Shown here one piece after another: positions 31,049 through 36,383 of a DNA stretch of 36,383 nucleotides. Position 1 is the first letter of the stretch, and every line of letters begins with the position of its first letter. A program made the translations under genes and the position numbers. The stretch is from the IMG/VR virus record IMGVR_UViG_3300037502_001927, positions 1 to 36,383 of that record. One strand, given 5' to 3'. The notes under the pieces are model-generated. The model was not told the DNA's origin and made no database searches. It worked only from the letters and a program-made list of their open reading frames with translations. This DNA is from a virus.

Positions 31049-31255
31049 TCACCACCGGGCCGGATCCGCATCCTGATGCGTCTCGCGCAGATACCGCGAC
31101 GGCAGCCGCTTGACCGTGCCGCGCAGCACAGACTCAGGCAAACCGGGAAACGGCCAATCCTCGCGGATGCGGGCCACGCGCAGGGTTGCTACGCCGACCT
31201 CCAGCACCATGGCGTCCTGGCCGTCTGACAGGCGCACGCGGTCGCCTTGCTTCAT
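31049..31255 (-). CDS. Small KOW/SH3-like protein
   Basis: This encodes 68 residues beginning MKQGDRVRLSDGQDAMVLEV, a pattern of small KOW/SH3-like beta barrels that bind nucleic acid or protein. The C-terminus is basic and ends DADPARW. The ATG overlaps the previous stop. A 54-base gap with a strong AGGAG site separates it from the helicase fusion. The function is unknown. Confidence 0.7.
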   Translation of the reverse strand: MKQGDRVRLSDGQDAMVLEVGVATLRVARIREDWPFPGLPESVLRGTVKRLPSRYLRETHQDADPARW

Positions 31256-31494
31256 TCCAGAATCTCCCGAATCTGCCCGAGCATTTCGCGCATTGCGTCC
31301 AACTGGATGCCACGGTCTACGCTGGTGCTTAGCTGGTAACCATACGCCTGCATGTTGCGCTCGGACAGCTCGCGCAGATGATCCAGCGCAGCAATGGCCA
31401 TGTGTGCCGTGGCGATGTCTCGCGCCGTGATCTTCTGGCCTCGCCGCTCGGTGAGTTCCACTAGGCGCAGGCGTGCGGTGTCCAGGGCGCTCAC
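31252..31494 (-). CDS. Small helical early protein
   Basis: This encodes 80 residues, starting at a GTG at 31494 that overlaps the regulator stop (GTGA). It is almost entirely helical (RLRLVELTERRGQKITARDI, AHMAIAALDHLRELSERNMQ, QLDAMREMLGQIREIL) and probably forms a coiled coil. No family is recognised. It is coupled to both neighbours. Confidence 0.7.
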   Translation of the reverse strand: MSALDTARLRLVELTERRGQKITARDIATAHMAIAALDHLRELSERNMQAYGYQLSTSVDRGIQLDAMREMLGQIREILE

Positions 31495-31730
31495 GGCTTA
31501 GCCCCCGAAGCGAACCACTCTGGCCTGATCTGCATCAGTTGCCACATGCGAGCCGGCGGGGGCGTCTCGCCCCACTTGTGCACGGCCACGCGGCTGATGC
31601 CCAGCAAGCGGGCCAATGCGCTGATGGAGCCTGCCCGCGTGATCGCGTCGGCTGTGCTGATGGCCGGCAACGGGCCGGCGTGGGGCCGGCATAAGGCCGG
31701 CATGGGGCCGGCATGGCGTTTTTGTTTCAT
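31491..31730 (-). CDS. Cro/YdaS-like helix-turn-helix regulator
   Basis: This encodes 79 residues if it starts at the ATG at 31730; a GTG at 31736, an ATG at 31703 and an internal TTG are alternatives, and none has a clear ribosome-binding site. The C-terminal half has the helix-turn-helix ITRAGSISALARLLGISRVA followed by VHKWGETPPPARMWQLMQI, typical of Cro/YdaS-type repressors. The N-terminal DNA is a five-fold 11-bp repeat that is not in step with codons, so the true protein may begin after it. Divergent from the early + genes, it probably controls both directions. Confidence 0.8.
   Translation of the reverse strand: MKQKRHAGPMPALCRPHAGPLPAISTADAITRAGSISALARLLGISRVAVHKWGETPPPARMWQLMQIRPEWFASGAKP
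31662..31716. repeat. Five GCCGGC sites at exact 11-bp spacing
   Basis: GCCGGC occurs at 31663, 31674, 31685, 31696 and 31707, each 11 bp apart, in units close to GGCCGGCATGG. Eleven is not a multiple of three, so the repeat does not encode a repeated peptide, while it is close to one helical turn. A row of palindromes on one face of DNA at the start of a repressor gene looks like a cooperative operator. Confidence 0.9.
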
Positions 31731-31736
31731 GCCCAC

Positions 31737-31850
31737 ACTGTAACCGATCCCGCGTCAAACTGTAAACCCTAGTTTTCAGTCGGGAATGCGTTGCAGGTGT
31801 TAACTTTGGTTTATGATTCTTCCATCGCAACACGCAACCGGAGACGCAAC
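31737..31850. promoter_or_regulatory. Divergent early promoter region
   Basis: This gap of about 114 bases separates the regulator (-) from the first early + gene. Toward + there is TTGCAG at 31791 and TATGAT at 31812, but with only 15 bases between them. Toward - there is a TTTACA-like box without a good -10. It is AT-richer than its surroundings. The assignment rests mainly on position. Confidence 0.45.
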
Positions 31851-32096
31851 ATGACCACCATTTACACCGTCAAGCCAGAGTACCTGATCCGCGACGCCGA
31901 GCAAATTGAGCGCGACGCCGAGCAGTCCCTGCGCGCATGGATCATCCTGGGCCAATCCGACAAGTTCAGCACCGCAATGGCAACCGCCCGTGCCTTGCGG
32001 TCTGCGGCCGCCGAGCGCAGCGTGACGATCCGCCGCGAAATCCTGCGCAACTCTGGTTTCACCGTCAAGACACCGCGTGCAGCCTGCGCAGCCTAA
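31851..32096 (+). CDS. Small early protein
   Basis: This encodes 81 residues. The ATG at 31851 follows a GGAG site and is preferred over an in-frame start at 31791. It is helical and charged (LIRDAEQIERDAEQSLRAWI, TARALRSAAAERSVTIRREI). It is the first gene transcribed rightward from the divergent region. No domain is recognised; an early regulatory or host-takeover role is only suggested by position. Confidence 0.75.
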   Translation: MTTIYTVKPEYLIRDAEQIERDAEQSLRAWIILGQSDKFSTAMATARALRSAAAERSVTIRREILRNSGFTVKTPRAACAA

Positions 32097-32163
32097 TACC
32101 CCGCTGCGGTGGCAGCGGCAAGCCCAGCGGCTTGCCAGTGTCACCCACCAACCAAACCACACC

Positions 32164-32247
32164 ATGCAACCCCTTCGCCCCATCGACTACGCCTTCGCCG
32201 CCGCCTTCGGCATCACCCTCGGCTGCCTGCTGGCGGCCTTCATCTAA
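32164..32247 (+). CDS. 27-residue membrane peptide
   Basis: The ATG at 32164 opens 27 codons reading MQPLRPIDYAFAAAFGITLG then CLLAAFI, one membrane-spanning helix after a short basic start. No clear ribosome-binding site precedes it. It fills part of a 170-base gap between two genes on the same strand. It might be a small membrane effector or a chance frame. Confidence 0.45.
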   Translation: MQPLRPIDYAFAAAFGITLGCLLAAFI

Positions 32248-32266
32248 ACCACAGGAGCCCTATCAC

Positions 32267-32692
32267 ATGCAAAACCTTACCACCTACGGCCCCAGCGATA
32301 GCGCCACTTGGGGCCAGTGCACAGACCCGCGTGACCCGCGCTGGGACGGCGACCGCGAGCCCAGCGACAGCCACCGAGCTGATGCGGCAGACGAACTTCT
32401 GGCCGACACGTTCAGCACCAGCCTCTGGCTGTGCGACAACCTGCGCCAGCCAGAAGGCGGAACCACCGACGTGCGCGGCTTTGAAGACCTGGACATGAGC
32501 GAGGCCACCACAGACCAGCTCTGGACGCTGATGCTGACCGGCTCTGATGCGCAGTGCCTACACGCCCGCATGGAGATGAAAGACCGCATCCTGCGCGACG
32601 AGCGCACCTGGATTGATGACCGCGCCATGGAACTCATGGCCGACAGCATGAACGACGATCCCTATTTTGATGACCCCCACCACTGGTACTGA
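32267..32692 (+). CDS. Acidic early protein
   Basis: This encodes 141 residues. The ATG at 32267 follows AGGAG by nine bases and is chosen over an upstream open stretch that overlaps an earlier gene. It is very acidic and Asp-rich (DPRDPRWDGDREPSDSHRAD, DDPYFDDPHHW at the C-terminus). A DNA-mimic or inhibitor role is conceivable from charge alone but not supported by any motif. Confidence 0.75.
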   Translation: MQNLTTYGPSDSATWGQCTDPRDPRWDGDREPSDSHRADAADELLADTFSTSLWLCDNLRQPEGGTTDVRGFEDLDMSEATTDQLWTLMLTGSDAQCLHARMEMKDRILRDERTWIDDRAMELMADSMNDDPYFDDPHHWY

Positions 32693-32704
32693 AAGGACCA
32701 CACC

Positions 32705-32917
32705 ATGACAACCACGTTTAAGGCTCACAGATCCACCACCACGGCGGAATTCGGGCATACCGTTTTCATCATGAGCAGCGGCGCCGGCAAGCTGGACTGC
32801 AGCATCTGGCTCACTGATGAGGAGGCCCTGCAGCTCGCTTCGGAGCTCCGCGCCGCCGTGGCCCAGGGCTCGGCAGTCGCCGATTCGTCCGCAGAACTCA
32901 CCACGGAGACAGCATGA
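32705..32917 (+). CDS. Small protein before the exonuclease
   Basis: This encodes 70 residues. It begins with a Thr-rich segment (TTTFKAHRSTTTAEFGHTVF) then a helical part (LTDEEALQLASELRAAVAQG). A GAAAGGA ribosome-binding site precedes the ATG. The stop overlaps the exonuclease ATG, suggesting coupled production. No family is recognised. Confidence 0.75.
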   Translation: MTTTFKAHRSTTTAEFGHTVFIMSSGAGKLDCSIWLTDEEALQLASELRAAVAQGSAVADSSAELTTETA

Positions 32918-33594
32918 CCACCATCACCGACACCCAGCGAACCGACGAGTGGCACGCCGCCCGCGCCGGCAAGGTAACCGCCAGCCGCTTCAAGGACGTA
33001 CTGGCCCGCAACAAACCCACGGCCGCACAGGCCAAGGCCGGCGAACCGGGAAACCCGAGCGCCGCCCGCACGACATACCTCTGGCAGATCGTGACTGAGC
33101 GCCTGACGGGCCAGCCCGTGCAGATGCCCGACGCCGCTCCGCTGCGCTGGGGCCGCGAGAACGAAGACGCCGCCCGCGTGGCGTATCAGTTCACTACCTC
33201 GGCCAGGATCACAGAGACGGGCTTCATCGCGCATCCGAAGCTGCCCATCGGCGCCTCGCCTGACGGCCTGGTTTCAGACGAATCTGACCCCGATGGCGCC
33301 TTCGGGCTGATCGAGATCAAGTGCCCATGGAATTCGCAGGTGCACCTTGAGACCTGGCTCAACGGCATGCCAGAGGATCACATGCCGCAGATCCAGGGCC
33401 AGATGTGGCTGACAGGCCGCGAGTGGGCAGATTTCGTGAGTTTTGATAGTAGAATGCCAGCAGACTTGCAGCTCTATGTGCAAAGAGTCAAGGCAGACCC
33501 CGAGTTCCAGTCTAGGCTGGAGCGGGAAATCATCGGATTCAGTGCAGAGGCTGACGACATTGTGTCCAGGCTACGCGCAAAGGTATCGTTCTAA
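32914..33594 (+). CDS. YqaJ/lambda-type exonuclease
   Basis: This encodes 226 residues and should degrade 5' ends of dsDNA to expose single strands. N-terminal WHAARAGKVTASRFKDVL and RWGRENEDAARVAY carry the first conserved elements; IGASPDGLVSDES holds the active-site Asp and LIEIKCPWNSQVH the Glu-x-Lys. MPQIQGQMWLTG follows as in the YqaJ family. It normally pairs with an annealing protein; here the RecT-like gene follows after one inserted gene. Confidence 0.92.
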   Translation: MTTITDTQRTDEWHAARAGKVTASRFKDVLARNKPTAAQAKAGEPGNPSAARTTYLWQIVTERLTGQPVQMPDAAPLRWGRENEDAARVAYQFTTSARITETGFIAHPKLPIGASPDGLVSDESDPDGAFGLIEIKCPWNSQVHLETWLNGMPEDHMPQIQGQMWLTGREWADFVSFDSRMPADLQLYVQRVKADPEFQSRLEREIIGFSAEADDIVSRLRAKVSF

Positions 33595-33599
33595 TCGCC

Positions 33600-34229
33600 A
33601 TGATCGGTCAGAAATTTGGATTGCTTGAGGTCATTTCCCAAGCTAGTCCAGTGTTTGTTGGAAAAAAGAAACCTTGCCGACGTGCCAGATTTGTTTGCAG
33701 GTGCGATTGCGGTTTTGTGATGTTTGTGATTGCTAACAACCTGAAAAATGGCAATAGCAAATCATGTGGCTGTACTCGCGCTGCATCAAGAAAAACTCAT
33801 GGCCGCAACGGATCAGATCCAACTTATTCAACATGGGTCGCAATGCGCCGCCGTTGCTTGGATAAGTCTTTCATCTCGTACCCACGATATGGTGGTTGTG
33901 GCATCAAAGTTTGCGAACGATGGAATCGTTTTGAGAACTTTCTTGCGGACATGGGAGAGCGCCCAACCGGCAAGACGCTCGACAGAATCAACAACGAAGG
34001 CAACTACGAGCCCGGTAATTGCAGATGGGCTACGCCACGGGAACAGCGTGCCAATCAGCGACCACAACAAACAACTGCGATTACACATCAAGGCAAAACC
34101 CAAACGATGGCTGAATGGGCTCGTGAATCTGTCGTTACCTACACAACTTTTGCCAAACGGATTTATGCGGGATGGTCCGTTGGCAGAGCATTAAATGAAC
34201 GATCCCACGCAACCAAAAGGAGTTTCTGA
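33600..34229 (+). CDS. Homing-endonuclease-like protein between exonuclease and RecT
   Basis: This encodes 209 residues. CRCDCGFVMFV and SKSCGCTRA form a zinc-like pair. Then come RYGGCGIKVCERWNRFENFL, GKTLDRINNEGNYEPGNCRW and ATPREQRANQR, a pattern found in phage HNH/AP2-type selfish endonucleases. The C-terminus (MAEWARESVVTYTTFAKRI) looks like a DNA-binding helix pair. The DNA is less GC-rich than its neighbours (43% in 33601-33660, counted). It separates two genes that normally cooperate, consistent with later insertion. Confidence 0.75.
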   Translation: MIGQKFGLLEVISQASPVFVGKKKPCRRARFVCRCDCGFVMFVIANNLKNGNSKSCGCTRAASRKTHGRNGSDPTYSTWVAMRRRCLDKSFISYPRYGGCGIKVCERWNRFENFLADMGERPTGKTLDRINNEGNYEPGNCRWATPREQRANQRPQQTTAITHQGKTQTMAEWARESVVTYTTFAKRIYAGWSVGRALNERSHATKRSF

Positions 34230-34955
34230 ATGTCAACTGCACTCGTTCCCGTCGATCAAGTCGAGCGTATGGCTCTGGCCGTCGCCAAGTCCGGCCTGTT
34301 CGGGGTCAAGACCCCAGACCAGGCCATGGCCCTGATGCTTATCGCGCAGGCTGAAGGGCTGCACCCGGCCATCGCCGCCCGTGACTACCATGTGATCAAC
34401 GGCAGGCCCACCCTCAAGGCCGACGCCATGCTGGCCCGCTTCCACTCGGCAGGCGGCTCTGTGCGCTGGGGCGAATACACCGACCGGCGCGTGGTCGGCA
34501 CGTTCAGCCACCCGCAAGGCGGCAGCGTGGAGATTGAGTGGACGCTGGACATGGCCATGGCTGCCGGCCTGACCAAGAACCCGACTTGGAAGTCCTACCC
34601 GCGCCAGATGCTCCGCGCCCGCTGCATCTCCGAAGGCATCCGCACCGTGTTCCCAGGCGTGGTCGTCGGCACCTACACGCCCGAGGAGGCCGAAGACATG
34701 GACCAGCAGCAGGCCCAGCCGGCCGCGCCTCGAGACATGGGGCCGGTGGTTGAGGTTGCAGACTTCGGCAGCGTGATGCGCCAGATCGACGCCGCGCAAA
34801 GCATCGACGCGCTGAACGCCCTGCGGCCTGTGATCCGCACGCTTGACAAAGACGCCCGCGATGAGGCCATGGACGCCGCCAAGGTACGTGCTGGCCAGAT
34901 TCGCGCAGCGCAGGCGCCTGTGGAGACGCTGGAGGCCGCAGATGAGCCAATCTGA
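34230..34955 (+). CDS. recT: RecT family single-strand annealing protein
   Basis: This encodes 241 residues that should anneal strands exposed by the exonuclease. The conserved region MALMLIAQAEGLHPAIAARD, YHVINGRPTLKADAMLARFH, GGSVRWGEYTD, WTLDMAMAAGLTKNPTWKSY and RQMLRARCISEGIRTVFPG is typical of RecT-like proteins. The C-terminal ~70 residues are variable and helical. An AAAGGAG site lies before the ATG. Its stop region overlaps the next gene and opens the coupled chain of small genes. Confidence 0.92.
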   Translation: MSTALVPVDQVERMALAVAKSGLFGVKTPDQAMALMLIAQAEGLHPAIAARDYHVINGRPTLKADAMLARFHSAGGSVRWGEYTDRRVVGTFSHPQGGSVEIEWTLDMAMAAGLTKNPTWKSYPRQMLRARCISEGIRTVFPGVVVGTYTPEEAEDMDQQQAQPAAPRDMGPVVEVADFGSVMRQIDAAQSIDALNALRPVIRTLDKDARDEAMDAAKVRAGQIRAAQAPVETLEAADEPI

Positions 34956-35115
34956 CACCCAGCATCGCGTGATTCTGTGGACCGATCCAGAGACCGGCAA
35001 TGACCGTCATCTGGTCGTCCGTCCGGTGATCCACCTGGACGTGGTAGCCGACTGCCGCACCCGTGACGCGGCTGAGAAGCTCGCTGCGGAGCTGAATGCC
35101 AGGGAGGCCGCATGA
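34942..35115 (+). CDS. Small protein after RecT
   Basis: This encodes 57 residues. The ATG at 34942 overlaps the RecT gene by 14 bases and the stop overlaps the next ATG. A beta pattern (HRVILWTDPETGNDRHLVV, IHLDVVAD) is followed by a helix (DAAEKLAAELNAREAA). The function is unknown. Confidence 0.75.
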   Translation: MSQSDTQHRVILWTDPETGNDRHLVVRPVIHLDVVADCRTRDAAEKLAAELNAREAA

Positions 35116-35327
35116 GCCGAGACGACATCATCAATTTGGCGCGGCAGTCGGGCCTAGCACCAGAGTGGATGCCAAGCATTGCCCATCCACAAATGCAACA
35201 CCTAGAGCGCTTCGCCGCCCTTGTCGCCGCTGCCGAGCGCGAGGCCATTCTGCAAATGAGCGCAGACAACTGGTTTAAGACTCAGTGGGCATACGACGAA
35301 GCTATCCGCGCAAGAGGTCAAGCATGA
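35112..35327 (+). CDS. Small helical phage protein
   Basis: This encodes 71 residues. MSRDDIINLARQSGLAP and FAALVAAAEREAILQM follow a pattern frequent in small proteins of proteobacterial phages, with no assigned function. It has ATGA overlaps on both sides. Confidence 0.78.
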   Translation: MSRDDIINLARQSGLAPEWMPSIAHPQMQHLERFAALVAAAEREAILQMSADNWFKTQWAYDEAIRARGQA

Positions 35328-35623
35328 CCCCCCGCCAAGCCGAAACCCTGGCCATCATCCGCGAACGCCAGCCTGTGGCCATGGCAGACATCGCATTCAG
35401 GCTTGGGTGCGAGGGAGCCACGGCCCGCACCTATCTGCACCAGCTGCACAAAGCCGGCCTGATCGTGCCGTCCAGCGCAGGCCGCTGGGCACGCTGGAGA
35501 ATCGCGCCGCCACCACCACCACCAGAACCCGAAACCGTGGCCCTGCAGCGGGCTATCGAACAGGCGCCAAGCATCTGGCATTACGCACGCCGCTTGCGTG
35601 CCATCAGTGGAGTTTCAGCATGA
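35324..35623 (+). CDS. Winged-helix protein
   Basis: This encodes 99 residues. The start at 35324 overlaps the previous stop. Residues 1-55 read as a winged helix: MTPRQAETLAIIRERQPVAM, ADIAFRLGCEGATARTYLHQ, LHKAGLIVPSSAGRWARWRI. A proline run (PPPPPPEPE) links to a helical C-terminus. A regulator of the surrounding genes is plausible, from fold pattern only. Confidence 0.8.
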   Translation: MTPRQAETLAIIRERQPVAMADIAFRLGCEGATARTYLHQLHKAGLIVPSSAGRWARWRIAPPPPPPEPETVALQRAIEQAPSIWHYARRLRAISGVSA

Positions 35624-35817
35624 TCCGCATCCCGAATCCTTTTCGCACGCCATCACCAGAGGAACTCATCGCCCGTGAACTTGACCAAGCCCGTCGCGGC
35701 CTGCTCGAGGCGCAGACCGGGCGTGACTACGCCAATGCGATGGTGATCTATCACGAAAGCCGAATTGACCGGCTGCGCACGCAGCTGGAGATCATGACTC
35801 AGGAGGCAGCCGCATGA
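35620..35817 (+). CDS. Small coiled-coil protein
   Basis: This encodes 65 residues from the ATG at 35620 (overlap with the previous stop). After PNPFRTPSPEELIARELDQA the rest is a heptad-like helix (RRGLLEAQTGRDYANAMVIY, SRIDRLRTQLEIMTQEAA). Such small coiled-coil proteins are common in early phage operons. The function is unknown. Confidence 0.75.
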   Translation: MIRIPNPFRTPSPEELIARELDQARRGLLEAQTGRDYANAMVIYHESRIDRLRTQLEIMTQEAAA

Positions 35818-36065
35818 GCTGTGCAGAAAACGAATTGAAGGTCATCCGTGTCAAGCTCACCAACGACAAGTCAGTGGCGGTTGATCAGGACTACTTCTGG
35901 CGCCCACTGCACACCTGCCCGCTGTCGGCCAAGGTGCAACTTTTGACCACAGGCGGTGTTGCCGTGTACGGGCAGTACACGCCTGCGGCTACCGGATACC
36001 TCGGCTGGGCACCGCTGCCCAAGAAACCAAGCTGGATGGAAGGGAGCACACCACATGGGTACTGA
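35814..36065 (+). CDS. Small beta-rich protein
   Basis: This encodes 83 residues. Likely strands are LKVIRVKLTNDKSVAVDQDY, KVQLLTTGGVAVYGQY and YLGWAPLPKKPSWM. It is coupled to the previous gene by ATGA overlap and overlaps the junction-spanning gene by 11 bases. No domain is recognised. Confidence 0.75.
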   Translation: MSCAENELKVIRVKLTNDKSVAVDQDYFWRPLHTCPLSAKVQLLTTGGVAVYGQYTPAATGYLGWAPLPKKPSWMEGSTPHGY

Positions 36066-36383
36066 CCGCGAACTACTTGAGGCCGCTGCGAAGGCGGCAG
36101 GGATGAGCTATGTACACGATCTCGGTGTTCTTTCACACGACGATTTCAACGAGTTCGTCCGATGGGACCCCCTCACCGACGACGGTGATGCGCTGCGGCT
36201 GGCGGTGAAGTTGGGGCTGGCGATCAGCATAGATGCCGTCGAGCGAGAAACCTGGGCGCATCACGACCAAGTGATGCTAGGTAGCCGAGAGTGGTGGCCG
36301 GCACACCCAACAACTGAGCACGGCAACGAGGACATGTACGCCGCAACCCGCCGCGCCATCGTCAGGGCTGCGGCTGAGATTGG
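36055..36383 (+). CDS. 5' part of the junction-spanning small gene
   Basis: The ATG at 36055 opens the frame that continues, via the 127-bp overlap, from base 128 to 182. It begins MGTDRELLEAAAKAAGMSY and shares three conserved blocks with the paralogue at 226-597. Taken whole it is 127 residues. An AAGGGAG ribosome-binding site is about 10 bases upstream. The function is unknown. Confidence 0.85.
   Translation, partial: MGTDRELLEAAAKAAGMSYVHDLGVLSHDDFNEFVRWDPLTDDGDALRLAVKLGLAISIDAVERETWAHHDQVMLGSREWWPAHPTTEHGNEDMYAATRRAIVRAAAEI
36257..36383. repeat. Terminal direct repeat, copy 2 (circular-closure overlap)
   Basis: Identical to bases 1-127. It should be counted once, giving a circle of 36,256 bp. 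Confidence 0.93.

Noticed and set aside
31498-31833. 111-codon frame overlapping the regulator on the same strand
   Set aside because: Has no domain pattern, while the alternative frame contains a clear helix-turn-helix and coupled overlap with the next gene.
31937-32266. Upstream extension of the 32267 gene
   Set aside because: Would overlap the early gene at 31851-32096 and lacks a ribosome-binding site; AGGAG sits before the ATG at 32267.
34233-35000. 255-codon open frame on - opposite RecT
   Set aside because: Antisense shadow with no recognisable motifs; the RecT frame is conserved.

Overview
This window looks like the complete genome of a siphovirus-type dsDNA phage. The first 127 bases (1-127) and the last 127 bases (36257-36383) are identical, and one reading frame runs straight across that join. 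The contig therefore closes into a circle of 36,256 bp and has a fixed-length overlap of the kind assemblers leave. A betaproteobacterial host (Burkholderiales, perhaps Comamonadaceae) is inferred from the GC-rich coding style, a betaproteobacterial-type H-NS homologue and small-gene families familiar from phages of that group. No rRNA, tRNA, integrase, IS element or CRISPR array was seen.

Layout. (1) Positions 34230 to 1813, crossing the join, on +: RecT-type annealing protein followed by a chain of small genes, almost every one linked by start/stop overlap. (2) 12890 to 1756, on -: H-NS homologue, scaffold, P22-type coat, small connector gene, tail tube, tail assembly chaperone with a -1 frameshift extension, tape measure, tail-tip proteins, receptor-binding proteins with AT-rich modules, GH108 endolysin and holin. 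(3) 12944 to 20681, on +: portal, small beta-rich proteins, a 1078-residue head-fibre-like protein, a membrane protein and three neck/tail-completion proteins. (4) 31730 to 20656, on -: Cro/YdaS-like regulator, SNF2-type helicase fused to a DNA methyltransferase, VRR-NUC nuclease, cytosine-5 methyltransferase split by an HNH gene, SSB-like protein, Toprim/VapE-type primase-helicase, an iteron-like non-coding region, small and large terminase, and a Mu gpF-like head protein with a 58-aa partner. (5) 31851 to 34229, on +: early genes, including a YqaJ/lambda-type exonuclease and a homing-endonuclease-like insertion.

How it works together. The exonuclease, RecT and SSB-like protein form a recombination set, and the primase-helicase drives replication. 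The two methyltransferases probably protect the phage DNA from restriction. The terminases package DNA through a portal that is encoded on the opposite strand from the coat. Most notable are: the cytosine methyltransferase locus, where a 479-codon frame overlaps the whole enzyme and ends in the enzyme's displaced motif X; the 11-bp-period GCCGGC array at the regulator; the repeat-rich region before the small terminase; the phage H-NS; and the AT-rich receptor-binding modules.
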